Source: Bacillota bacterium (GTDB lineage Bacteria > Bacillota > Clostridia > Lachnospirales > Lachnospiraceae). From it: 7,877 nucleotides of DNA. Within the stretch, counting starts at the first letter, position 1. Each line of letters begins with the position of its first letter. Of this stretch, positions 1-5,662 are shown in pieces. Position numbers and translations under genes: made by a program. Below the pieces are notes generated by a model, which was given only the letters and a program-made list of their open reading frames with translations, made no database searches and was not told the DNA's origin. The stretch lies in NCBI GenBank assembly GCA_023441145.1, contig JAEZQN010000237.1:1-7877 (forward strand), in the 5' to 3' direction.

Positions 1-70
1 CGCGAGACGGGATTCGAACCCGCGACCCTCGCCTTGGCAAGGCGATACTCCACCACTGAGCCACTCGCGC
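1..70 (-). tRNA. tRNA-Gly (anticodon GCC), 3' end cut by window edge
   Basis: Read on the minus strand this is a clear tRNA cloverleaf. The acceptor strand GCGCGAG begins at 70 and pairs with CTCGCG(C), whose last base lies outside the window. The D stem is GCTC/GAGT, the anticodon stem is TCGCC/GGCGA with loop TTGCCAA, which gives anticodon GCC (glycine), and the T arm carries the usual TTCGAAT loop. The discriminator base and any encoded CCA are beyond position 1. The gene has its own promoter upstream (115-143). Its last 17 visible bases occur again, on the other strand, at 6993-7009. Confidence 0.96.
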
Positions 71-114
71 ATTTATTAAGTTTGTTTCGGACTTGTTTGC
101 CCGACGCAAGATAT

Positions 115-143
115 ATAATACTATAGACAAAAAAGAATGTCAA
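115..143 (-). promoter_or_regulatory. sigma-A promoter of the tRNA-Gly gene
   Basis: On the minus strand a perfect -35 box TTGACA (138-143) is followed after exactly 17 bases by TATTAT (115-120). Transcription should start near 108, about 38 bases before the mature tRNA 5' end at 70. This is one of the two strongest promoters in the window, as expected for a stable RNA gene. Confidence 0.8.
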
Positions 144-276
144 CAAAAAGAAAGCTATTTTTTGTAACCACTTTTTGGTATCTCAGCTAGCGGAAGGTAG
201 GACGTGGAAGGAAAACATTAGCGGCTTCCATCTTACCACCAGCACCTAAAATAGTAAACTCTGAGTTTAGGGTCAC

Positions 277-306
277 AAAAAATCAGAGCGCCTCATCACT
301 CTGATT
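277..306 (-). terminator. intrinsic terminator of the PilZ gene
   Basis: An 8-bp perfect stem, AATCAGAG (281-288) with CTCTGATT (299-306), encloses a 10-base loop. In the minus-strand transcript it is followed by a run of six T (277-282). It begins 28 bases after the stop codon of the PilZ gene and is its likely transcript end. It also separates that gene from the tRNA promoter. Confidence 0.8.
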
Positions 307-333
307 TATGTACCAATCCACATTATTCTATTC

Positions 334-1014
334 TTACTTTTTTGGAGGTCCCTGCCTTTTTGCATATGGGTTCTTTGCTAATCTAATCCTTTGCTGCTTC
401 TTCTGCACATAATTATTTACGGCTGCACTCTCATTCTTAAACTTACAACCATAAATATATTCTTCTTCCTCTTTATCGTAGTCCTTCCTTATAGCCTGAC
501 AATCAATTTTAAAACTTATATGTAAGGGTTTGTCCTCAAAAGTGATATGTATAATTAAATCATTACTAATATCAACGTTTTGTTTACATATAAAACCAAT
601 CCCACTTGAGCTTATATCCTTTATCAGTATTTCATAAGCCTTTTGATTTGGTCCAAATCTTGCAACACCGTCTATGTCTATGGATACTCGAAAACTTTGC
701 CTTCTATTGTGGGGCTGCCCCTCTAAATCCGATACTAACATATGATATAGCTGACCTTTTTCATCTTTTACCGCTTTAATTCTTATTCTCGACCATTTAT
801 ATAAACGGTTGTCTTGGGAATTTATAAAGGTCATTTGATATATTATATTGCTAATTTCGACAAAATTAATCATCTTCCCATCTTTCATAATTGGGCTCAC
901 GAGTAATGTATCTTTTTCTGGACGAAGTGCTACTGTATTAAACTCTAGTACATCTTTTCCATGTTTAATAACAATGGTCAATTGGGATCCTGGTTTAATT
1001 TCCATAAGGAACAT
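334..1014 (-). CDS. PilZ-domain c-di-GMP-binding protein, YcgR-like
   Basis: This encodes 226 residues with no signal peptide or membrane segment, so a cytoplasmic protein. Residues about 5-95 resemble the N-terminal YcgR-type (flagellar brake) domain. Residues about 102-205 form a PilZ domain with both ligand-binding motifs intact: RxxxR at R105-R109 (RRQSFR) and DxSxxG at D133-G138 (DISSSG), ending in the typical YGCKF strand. Proteins of this kind bind the second messenger cyclic di-GMP and change motility, secretion or polysaccharide output; the target here is unknown and no flagellar or cellulose genes are nearby. The frame is also open to a TTG at 1035, but an AGAGGAG SD (1023-1029) lies 8 bases before the ATG at 1014, so 1014 is the better start. 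The C-terminal tail is basic and lysine-rich. Appears monocistronic. Confidence 0.9.
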   Translation of the reverse strand: MFLMEIKPGSQLTIVIKHGKDVLEFNTVALRPEKDTLLVSPIMKDGKMINFVEISNIIYQMTFINSQDNRLYKWSRIRIKAVKDEKGQLYHMLVSDLEGQPHNRRQSFRVSIDIDGVARFGPNQKAYEILIKDISSSGIGFICKQNVDISNDLIIHITFEDKPLHISFKIDCQAIRKDYDKEEEEYIYGCKFKNESAAVNNYVQKKQQRIRLAKNPYAKRQGPPKK

Positions 1015-1059
1015 TTTACACACTCCTCTAATCAATTTTCCGAACCATTCTATATATTG

Positions 1060-1088
1060 ATTTTACTTCAATATTCTCCAATCTACAA
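1060..1088 (-). promoter_or_regulatory. possible promoter of the PilZ gene
   Basis: On the minus strand TTGTAG (1083-1088) and TAAAAT (1060-1065) are 17 bases apart. This would give a leader of about 40 bases holding the SD. The -35 match is only partial, and AT-rich spacers yield such pairs by chance. The rest of the 261-bp spacer 1015-1275 shows no other gene or convincing signal. Confidence 0.35.
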
Positions 1089-1275
1089 CAAACTTATATA
1101 AAGACAAGAAATATCCGGTAGCAAGTGGTTATGGTCAAATTATGTCTTACTTCAGAACTAAATATCAATGGTTTTACCCTATCTCAAACATAACAAAACT
1201 CCATTCCTATCATCTAAAAGGGTAGAACTTTTTAAGTATATTTACATTAGAAATTCTTCAACTAGGACTATGGTC

Positions 1276-1899
1276 TTAGTCACTGAAATAGGTACCACCC
1301 CACTCTACTACTGTAAAGCCCTTTCTTTCTGGAGCCGTCAATGTCTGTGCTTCCACTTCTTTATATTCCTCAAGTGGTTTCGCAGCCATAAACACGCGAA
1401 TTATGGTATCTGGCTTTGGATTAATCTTCAAAACAGCAGTATCCGTATAGGTATCCCCCTGAAAAGAAATCAAATTCCATTTATTATCCTGTAGCCGTGG
1501 CAACCAATACACTATGAATTCATTTGCCTCTTTTCTTGTTAGCCCTAGCTTGTCAAGGGAATCTTCCAAAAATACTGCAGTATCTTCTCCTGCCACTACA
1601 AACCCCTTAGAAAAGTCAAACTCTGTACTCTGCAGTCCTTCCCAGTACAAATAGTTGTATTCCTTACCCTTTTCATCGTAAAGTGTTCCATCGGGTTTGG
1701 CAGTTACCTCCCATCCCTCTTCATAAGATGGATATGTACACGTCAATTCTCCATCATATTCAAGAGAGACAGATACCTTGGTTTCCTCCTCTGGATACAG
1801 GTATATGACAGGTTTTTCATCGAGTTCCCTATCTGTACACCCTGTAATAACACTTAAAGCCATAATAGCAGTGAATAATAGTATAATCCTTCTCTTCAT
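1276..1899 (-). CDS. lipoprotein with KPVIYLYP signature, function unknown
   Basis: This encodes 207 residues. The N-terminus is a lipoprotein signal peptide: basic MKRR, a hydrophobic stretch, then lipobox ITGC with the lipidated cysteine at C21. The mature protein should sit on the outer face of the cell membrane. Just after the cysteine comes KPVIYLYP (residues 29-36), followed by a beta-rich stretch with EEGWEVTAKPDGTLYD and YNYLYWEG. I recognise this pattern from uncharacterised extracytoplasmic proteins of many bacteria; no enzymatic residues are obvious and I know of no assigned function. The open frame extends to an ATG at 1962, but that would bury the signal peptide 21 residues inside the protein, whereas the ATG at 1899 has a strong AAGGAGA SD (about 1906-1912). 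A small inverted repeat lies in the leader. It appears to be transcribed alone. Confidence 0.85.
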   Translation of the reverse strand: MKRRIILLFTAIMALSVITGCTDRELDEKPVIYLYPEEETKVSVSLEYDGELTCTYPSYEEGWEVTAKPDGTLYDEKGKEYNYLYWEGLQSTEFDFSKGFVVAGEDTAVFLEDSLDKLGLTRKEANEFIVYWLPRLQDNKWNLISFQGDTYTDTAVLKINPKPDTIIRVFMAAKPLEEYKEVEAQTLTAPERKGFTVVEWGGTYFSD

Positions 1900-1915
1900 A
1901 AATATCTCCTTTCCC

Positions 1916-1940
1916 TTAATGGATATCCCATTTCCATTAA
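1916..1940 (-). promoter_or_regulatory. inverted repeat just upstream of the SD of the KPVIYLYP lipoprotein
   Basis: TTAATGG (1916-1922) and CCATTAA (1934-1940) form a perfect 7-bp inverted repeat with an 11-base loop, ending a few bases before the SD. It could be an operator or an mRNA leader hairpin that affects ribosome access. I could not place a convincing promoter for this gene. No sequence of a known regulator site is recognised. Confidence 0.35.
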
Positions 1941-2170
1941 CATTCTTATAACCTTTATACACTTAAAGAGGCTAATATGTTGCAAAGATTTTATACACTG
2001 CAGCATCCAACTCCAATAAACTGCCCGATAACTGCCGAAGCATTCTCAGACAAAAAATATAATTTTAATACATTATTATCCATTTATAATCTTAGTATAA
2101 CTACAATTCTATTTGGAGTCAATATAATTCCCTTCTACTGTAGTGCAATAGTCTATAGCATAAAAGTAGC

Positions 2171-2205
2171 CTTTGGAACCATTTTTGATAAATCAAGTTC
2201 CAAAG
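2171..2205 (-). terminator. stem-loop after the superoxide reductase gene, probable terminator
   Basis: CTTTGGAAC (2171-2179) and GTTCCAAAG (2197-2205) pair perfectly over 9 bp; the loop holds a further small TTGAT/ATCAA pairing. It starts 12 bases after the stop codon of the superoxide reductase gene. In the minus-strand transcript only a weak T-rich stretch (GCTACTTTTATG) follows, so termination efficiency is uncertain. The rest of the spacer 1900-2217 holds no convincing gene. Confidence 0.5.
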
Positions 2206-2217
2206 ACTATCTATTAA

Positions 2218-2592
2218 TTAATCGATATCCGCTTTCCATAATCCATGTAGATTACAATAGGCATAGGCTGCAATTGCCTTATCCCCACTAGCTACGTCAA
2301 ACTTCGCAACTGGCTGACTGTCATGCTGCAAAAATTGATATTGGCCACCCTTTTGAGTTTCTAGAATTACCGTTGTTATGGAATGTTCCTCTGTCATTGG
2401 ATGAGACACAGCACCAACATTGACAGTAACGCTGTTTCCGCTTAAGGTCACTACAGGCATATGCTTTTCAGTTGCTGCTTCTACCGTATTTGGTGATATC
2501 TCTTGTGCGCCAGAGAGGGACAACTCATCGGTGTAGCAGTAAGTCACAGGGATTACTAAGCTATCATTATTACATTTGAAGAATTTCATCAT
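2218..2592 (-). CDS. superoxide reductase (desulfoferrodoxin family) lacking the N-terminal iron site
   Basis: This encodes 124 residues. Superoxide reductase reduces superoxide to hydrogen peroxide without making oxygen, a cytoplasmic defence typical of anaerobes. The catalytic Fe(His)4Cys site is complete: EKHMP at residues 42-46 (H44, with the conserved E and K before it), HPMTEEH at 64-70 (H64, H70), and CNLHGLW at 113-119 (C113, H116). The N-terminus still resembles the desulforedoxin-like domain of classic desulfoferrodoxins (MKFFKC, then SPNTVEAA), but the expected CxxC and CC iron ligands are gone; only C7 and a displaced C19 remain. This resembles the one-iron class III enzymes described in Treponema. 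Two adjacent ATGs exist; an AAGGTGG SD lies 9 bases before the first (2592), while the second matches the usual MKFF start. The electron donor (often rubredoxin) is not in this window. A stem-loop follows the gene. Confidence 0.9.
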   Translation of the reverse strand: MMKFFKCNNDSLVIPVTYCYTDELSLSGAQEISPNTVEAATEKHMPVVTLSGNSVTVNVGAVSHPMTEEHSITTVILETQKGGQYQFLQHDSQPVAKFDVASGDKAIAAYAYCNLHGLWKADID

Positions 2593-2686
2593 TCTATTTG
2601 ACCACCTTTTTACTTATTAGAATTTCTACAACGATTAGTGTGGCAAATTCAAATGAAATCTATACTTTTATCTAGGCTTTTGTTAT

Positions 2687-2851
2687 TTAATACGTGGTAT
2701 GAACGGAGTATTCATATGGCATCTTATTATCTGCGTAAATCTGTACAGTTATAATACTATTCCTAATAAGGTATACTTTTTCTTTTTTCAGAGATTTCAC
2801 TGCTCCTGTTCTTAATAACCTCAAAATAATTCCAAAAACTAAAAATATCAA
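2687..2851 (-). CDS. possible small membrane protein, 54 residues, unproven
   Basis: A frame open for about 66 codons runs here between two annotated genes. A TTG at 2851 is preceded by an AAAGGG AAAGGG purine run that could act as an SD, though the spacing is not ideal. The product would have one hydrophobic segment at the very N-terminus (IFLVFGIILRLL), then a lysine-rich stretch and a polar C-terminus ending in YEYSVHTTY. It begins 35 bases after the stop of the upstream lipoprotein gene, so the two could share a transcript. No family is recognised, there is no in-frame ATG near the start, and AT-rich spacers give frames of this length by chance; it may also be a gene remnant. Nothing else is apparent in the 294-bp spacer 2593-2886. 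Confidence 0.25.
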   Translation of the reverse strand: MIFLVFGIILRLLRTGAVKSLKKEKVYLIRNSIITVQIYADNKMPYEYSVHTTY

Positions 2852-2886
2852 GTACCCTTTCCCTTTAATATTTAGAAATAAGATAC

Positions 2887-3315
2887 TTAATCATTAATAT
2901 ATTTAGTAACTTCACTACCTTCTATGAGGTCATATCCATCTTTTTGGGTAACTTCTTCAGGCCAATATTGAACACTAATGATATCATTTATGATTGGAGA
3001 ATATAAAGTTGCACCTGCCTCTAGATTATGTGGATCTACCTTGTAGGTAGTACCATAGTGAACCAAAACCTTTTCCCCTTGTTTATAGTCGAGACTTGCC
3101 TTTGTTGTTTCTAGAAGAAGAATATTTCCATCTCTTATTTCTAATATTTTACCATCCATCAAATTCATGTGACTATCAGCTATTTGATCTTGCTTGTTAC
3201 AGCCTGTCATAACAACCAATAAAATTGATGTCAAAAGCAAAGCGCATACTATTTTTTTATACTTATTTCCCCTTTCTGATAAATAAATATATCCACCCAA
3301 ATAATTGTTACTCAT
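2887..3315 (-). CDS. small lipoprotein, start codon uncertain
   Basis: The open frame encodes up to 142 residues. A basic stretch (KYKK) leads into a hydrophobic core and a lipobox MTGC, so the product should be a lipid-anchored surface protein. The mature part, about 100 residues, has the look of a small beta-barrel domain (DGKILEIRDGNILLLET, GEKVLVHYG), faintly like the DUF3221 type of Firmicutes lipoproteins; this is a weak resemblance and no function is known. The start is a problem. The only ATG (3315) lacks an SD and overlaps the -10 box of the likely promoter, while a good SD, AAAGGGG (3269-3275), sits beside the natural signal-peptide start but is followed by AAATAAG with no in-frame ATG, GTG or TTG. 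The start codon may have been lost by a one-base change. Confidence 0.65.
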   Translation of the reverse strand: MSNNYLGGYIYLSERGNKYKKIVCALLLTSILLVVMTGCNKQDQIADSHMNLMDGKILEIRDGNILLLETTKASLDYKQGEKVLVHYGTTYKVDPHNLEAGATLYSPIINDIISVQYWPEEVTQKDGYDLIEGSEVTKYIND

Positions 3316-3341
3316 AGTATTTTCTATTTCGTTAATGTAAA
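3314..3341 (-). promoter_or_regulatory. likely promoter of the small lipoprotein gene
   Basis: On the minus strand TTTACA (3336-3341) is followed after 16 bases by TACTAT (3314-3319); each box has five of six consensus bases. Transcription would begin near 3307, downstream of the ATG at 3315, which is evidence against that ATG being used. The spacer 3342-3485 shows no further convincing feature. Confidence 0.5.
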
Positions 3342-3485
3342 CAATTATTTATCTAAAAACCCCTAGGAAAAAGTTTTACCAGTACAGGCAATTGTAGTAA
3401 TCCATGATATTCAATTCCACTGATGTCTCATTTGTAGTTTCAGATGAATTTATCGATTTTCCACATTGTAGTATACATCTCATCT

Positions 3486-4058
3486 TTAAGCAAATAAAGT
3501 TGTACTATAAGGATTTTGACTGATATAAATCTTTGATTTATGAGTAATTCCATTTAATCCAGTCCGCTCACAATCCTGAATATACAAAAATCCGACCTTC
3601 TCAATGACTCTTTTAGATTGTTCATTTTCAAAAGAATGGCTACATTGCAAAAAATCATAATGCAACTCTTTGAAGCAATGATTTATAACACTGGTTACTG
3701 CTTCAGGCATTAAACCTTGTCCCCAATATTCCTTACTTAGAACATATCCTATCTCTCTACCTCCTAAGCTGGTATATGGTTCTCCTATATCAATTGCAAT
3801 TTCTTCAAGACCAATGGAACCAATCACTTTCTTGTTTCTCTTTAATTCTAATGCAAACGTTTTTTTATCCGCCATAAACATATTAAGAATATTTTGTGAT
3901 TCTTCTTTTGATTTATGAGGATTCCACCCAGCCAGCTGCCCTACACCATTAACCGATGCGTAGCTATAAAAATCATTTAAATCATCACTTTTCCAAGGTC
4001 GAAGGATTAATCGTTCTGTCTCTATTATGACGTTACGTATATCAACTGGTACGTTCAT
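3486..4058 (-). CDS. GNAT-family N-acetyltransferase, RimJ/RimL-like
   Basis: This encodes 190 residues, a normal length for the family. It is a soluble enzyme that moves an acetyl group from acetyl-CoA to an amine. The N-terminus has the family opening ETERLILRPWKSDD (13-26). The core REIGYVLSKEYWGQGLMPEA (101-120) contains the QxxGxG/A-type pyrophosphate-binding loop for acetyl-CoA (YWGQGLMPEA), and NEQSKRVIEKVGF (145-157) is the typical C-terminal signature. RimJ/RimL relatives modify ribosomal protein N-termini, but many close homologues act on small molecules, antibiotics or other proteins; the substrate cannot be read from the sequence. The ATG at 4058 has a strong AAAGGGGAG SD ending 4 bases upstream. 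It appears to be a single-gene unit; no obvious terminator is visible after its stop. Confidence 0.9.
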   Translation of the reverse strand: MNVPVDIRNVIIETERLILRPWKSDDLNDFYSYASVNGVGQLAGWNPHKSKEESQNILNMFMADKKTFALELKRNKKVIGSIGLEEIAIDIGEPYTSLGGREIGYVLSKEYWGQGLMPEAVTSVINHCFKELHYDFLQCSHSFENEQSKRVIEKVGFLYIQDCERTGLNGITHKSKIYISQNPYSTTLFA

Positions 4059-4089
4059 ACGACTCCCCTTTCAATCTTGTTTTTAAATG

Positions 4090-4117
4090 CTATTATTCTA
4101 TAACTTCAACTTTTCAA
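4090..4117 (-). promoter_or_regulatory. possible promoter of the GNAT gene
   Basis: On the minus strand TTGAAA (4112-4117) and TAATAG (4090-4095) are 16 bases apart, upstream of the SD. Overlapping alternatives exist in this AT-rich stretch, so the exact boxes are uncertain. Between this site and the repeat at 4261 I see nothing but a 27-codon open stretch without a start codon. Confidence 0.3.
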
Positions 4118-4260
4118 AGACACTCTTTTAAAATGAACCTGCTCTTAACGCTAATGTATCATTAGAATTCCTTAGTTCACTAGCTCATACAATTGTGATT
4201 TATACCCATCTCTAATGAACAGAATAAATGAGTTCCAGAGAGATTCTCTCCATTCTCAAG

Positions 4261-4350
4261 TGCGAGATGGTGCACAGACCGAAACCTTCTCTCAAACCCA
4301 CAAAGCTATATGAAAGGAGGCTTGGGGCTGTAATTGTTAATTTGAAACAG
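4261..4350 (-). repeat. degraded copy of the dispersed 3'-end repeat
   Basis: This segment aligns over roughly 65 bases, at my estimate near 80 percent identity, with 7003-7070. Shared blocks are AAACCCACAAA, GAAAGGAG, GGGGCTGTA and TTTGA-AACAG. Its other end (tgcgagatggtgca) still resembles tgcacgagacggcgca of the long copy, but the GC-rich hairpins between have been deleted. In the minus-strand sense it begins 34 bases after the stop codon of the lipoprotein gene at 4384-5031, the same relative position and orientation as the long copy. It is not coding. Confidence 0.65.
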
Positions 4351-4383
4351 ATACTACGTATATCAATAGTTTATAGAACCTTC

Positions 4384-5031
4384 TTATTCAAATACTGGGA
4401 TAACACTCATTTTATCCCCTGTTAAAATAACTATCTCTAAACCTTCTAATTTATCATCTGATGACTGATTACTTAAATATATATACTTATCATCAGATAA
4501 TTCTACTCCCTGGCCAACTACGGATGGTGCATTATCTGGTAAGCTTATTGTATCTAAATAACTGTTATAGTAGTTGCTAGGTACAAATAGTTTCTCTATT
4601 TCTTTAGTATTCTTATTCAATGTTCCTTGCTTAATATCATAAACACATCTATTTCTTTGTTCTGCTTGTTCAAAAAGAATATAATCTGCTTCTGAGGTTA
4701 TATAAACACTATAAGCCTCGCTTCCTTGCAAGTACTTTACACCTATTTCACTAAAATCTATCGTTTGAGTAATCTTTCTATTCTTTATATCATAGATTAT
4801 TAGACCTGGAATATCATAGATTATAGCCTTCTCCTCATCTGCATACAAAAGACATGTCTCCTGAACGCCCATATGAGCCTTTTTGAAATTATTAATCCAA
4901 TCTTTATCCTCAGCCCCATTACTAACCTTCGTATTAGTTCTCTTCTCTTTACCATCAGCGGAACATCCTGCAACTATACTTATGATCAGAATTAAAGAAA
5001 GCACCATACCCTCATAGAATCTTCTATTCAT
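4384..5031 (-). CDS. lipoprotein of unknown function
   Basis: This encodes 215 residues. A short basic start (MNRR), a hydrophobic core and the lipobox VAGC place the lipidated cysteine at C23, so the mature protein is expected on the outside of the membrane. After a charged linker (about 24-42) comes a beta-rich domain that contains propeller-like phrases such as YADEEKAIIYDIPGLIIYDI and RCVYDIKQG, in which short strands read out a value; this is only a visual impression and no family is recognised. No catalytic motif or metal site stands out. The ATG at 5031 is supported by a near-perfect AAGGAGG SD 7 bases upstream. A degraded copy of the dispersed repeat follows its stop codon. The neighbours give no clue to its role. 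Confidence 0.8.
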   Translation of the reverse strand: MNRRFYEGMVLSLILIISIVAGCSADGKEKRTNTKVSNGAEDKDWINNFKKAHMGVQETCLLYADEEKAIIYDIPGLIIYDIKNRKITQTIDFSEIGVKYLQGSEAYSVYITSEADYILFEQAEQRNRCVYDIKQGTLNKNTKEIEKLFVPSNYYNSYLDTISLPDNAPSVVGQGVELSDDKYIYLSNQSSDDKLEGLEIVILTGDKMSVIPVFE

Positions 5032-5325
5032 TTTATCTCCTCCTTCTAAATACTATCTCTCTCATAATAGTACTTCTTACTAAAATTCTTTTACTCATCT
5101 TTTTCCCTTATTATTCAAAAAAAATAATTATATAATAACTATATTATAATCTCTATCTCTGAGCAACCATTATTTACCATTTAATATACTTTTATACACA
5201 TTTCTTTGCCTAGTTCTAAGAGCATCAAATCATACTAAAATTAACCCCTTCTTATAAAGTGCATTGAAATTTTGCACTACGAAACAACCTTTGCTACAGA
5301 CCTCCATTCTTAACAAAAAGGTCGT

Positions 5326-5348
5326 TTGACAACAGGAATGACAAGAAG
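5326..5348 (-). repeat. 23-bp fragment of the dispersed repeat
   Basis: This matches 7061-7083 at 21 of 23 positions (ttgacaacag, then aatgacaa, then aag). It lies in the same orientation as the long copy and again beyond the 3' end of a minus-strand gene, here 118 bases after the XRE stop codon and past its stem-loop. Confidence 0.5.
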
Positions 5349-5368
5349 TATTTCTTTGAACATTATCA

Positions 5369-5410
5369 AAATACCAGTCAAATTATATATTCATAATCTC
5401 ACTGGTATTT
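5369..5410 (-). terminator. stem-loop after the XRE gene, probable terminator
   Basis: AAATACCAGT (5369-5378) and ACTGGTATTT (5401-5410) form a perfect 10-bp stem with a 22-base loop. It starts 55 bases after the stop codon of the XRE gene. The minus-strand transcript reads ATTTTGATAATG past the stem, a poor U-tract, so it may equally be an mRNA-protecting hairpin. Confidence 0.5.
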
Positions 5411-5465
5411 AATATATCTGCTTTCCCATAAAAGGAAATGGATTCTATTCTGCTCTTGCCATATC

Positions 5466-5660
5466 TTATTCTTCCCAAAACAATTCATCTAATGTCTTCC
5501 CCAACACTTTACAGATACTTCTGCATAATTGAATTGTAGGATTATAGTCACCCTTCTCGATTGCATTTATAGTCTGTCTCGATACACCTACCCTATCCGC
5601 AAGTTCCTGTTGAGACAAGTCAAGGGCAGCTCGAGCAGACTTTAATTTCAAATTCTTCAA
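5466..5660 (-). CDS. small XRE-family helix-turn-helix regulator
   Basis: This encodes 64 residues, almost all of it one Cro/C1-type DNA-binding domain: LSQQELADRVGVSRQTINAI (15-34) holds the helix-turn-helix, followed by EKGDYNPTIQLCRSICKVLG and a final DELF. Such minimal repressors of Firmicutes usually bind their own promoter and are paired with a membrane protein gene, as here. The start is a TTG (5660); it is preceded at 7 bases by the strong SD GGAGG, which lies inside the last codons of the upstream gene. Only two bases separate that gene's TAA from the TTG, so translation is very probably coupled. A likely operator is the pair of direct repeats at 6731-6760 in the operon promoter; this is inference. 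A stem-loop follows the gene. Confidence 0.9.
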   Translation of the reverse strand: MKNLKLKSARAALDLSQQELADRVGVSRQTINAIEKGDYNPTIQLCRSICKVLGKTLDELFWEE

Positions 5661-5662
5661 TT

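Larger units (their letters stand above)
5032..5465. other. 434-bp non-coding spacer with several stem-loops
   Basis: No gene is supported here. The half next to the lipoprotein gene (5041-5200) is very AT-rich and must hold that gene's promoter, but I cannot choose one among many TATAAT-like words. The other half holds, in order, a 6-bp hairpin (AGTGCA 5258-5263 with TGCACT 5273-5278), an 11-bp inverted repeat with one mismatch (5282-5292 with 5317-5327), a 23-bp piece of the dispersed repeat (5326-5348) and a 10-bp stem-loop (5369-5410), the last two listed separately. Confidence 0.6.

Noticed and set aside
1168..1494. 108-codon plus-strand open frame
   Set aside because: Most of it is the antisense of the KPVIYLYP lipoprotein gene and it lacks an SD. 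The plus-strand frames at 848-1060, 4228-4425 and 6567-6821 are rejected on the same grounds: antisense overlap or repeat sequence, and no translation signals.
1991..2083. 30-residue minus-strand frame starting MDNNVLK
   Set aside because: Too short, no convincing SD, no recognised family; chance frames of this size are common in such AT-rich spacers.
1977..2291. 104-codon plus-strand open frame
   Set aside because: It overlaps the conserved CNLHGLW end of the superoxide reductase on the other strand, has no SD, and its composition is not protein-like.
4034..4045. 12-base match tacgtatatcaa also found at 4355-4366
   Set aside because: One copy is coding sequence at the GNAT start. A 12-base match between AT-rich segments is expected by chance in a window this long.
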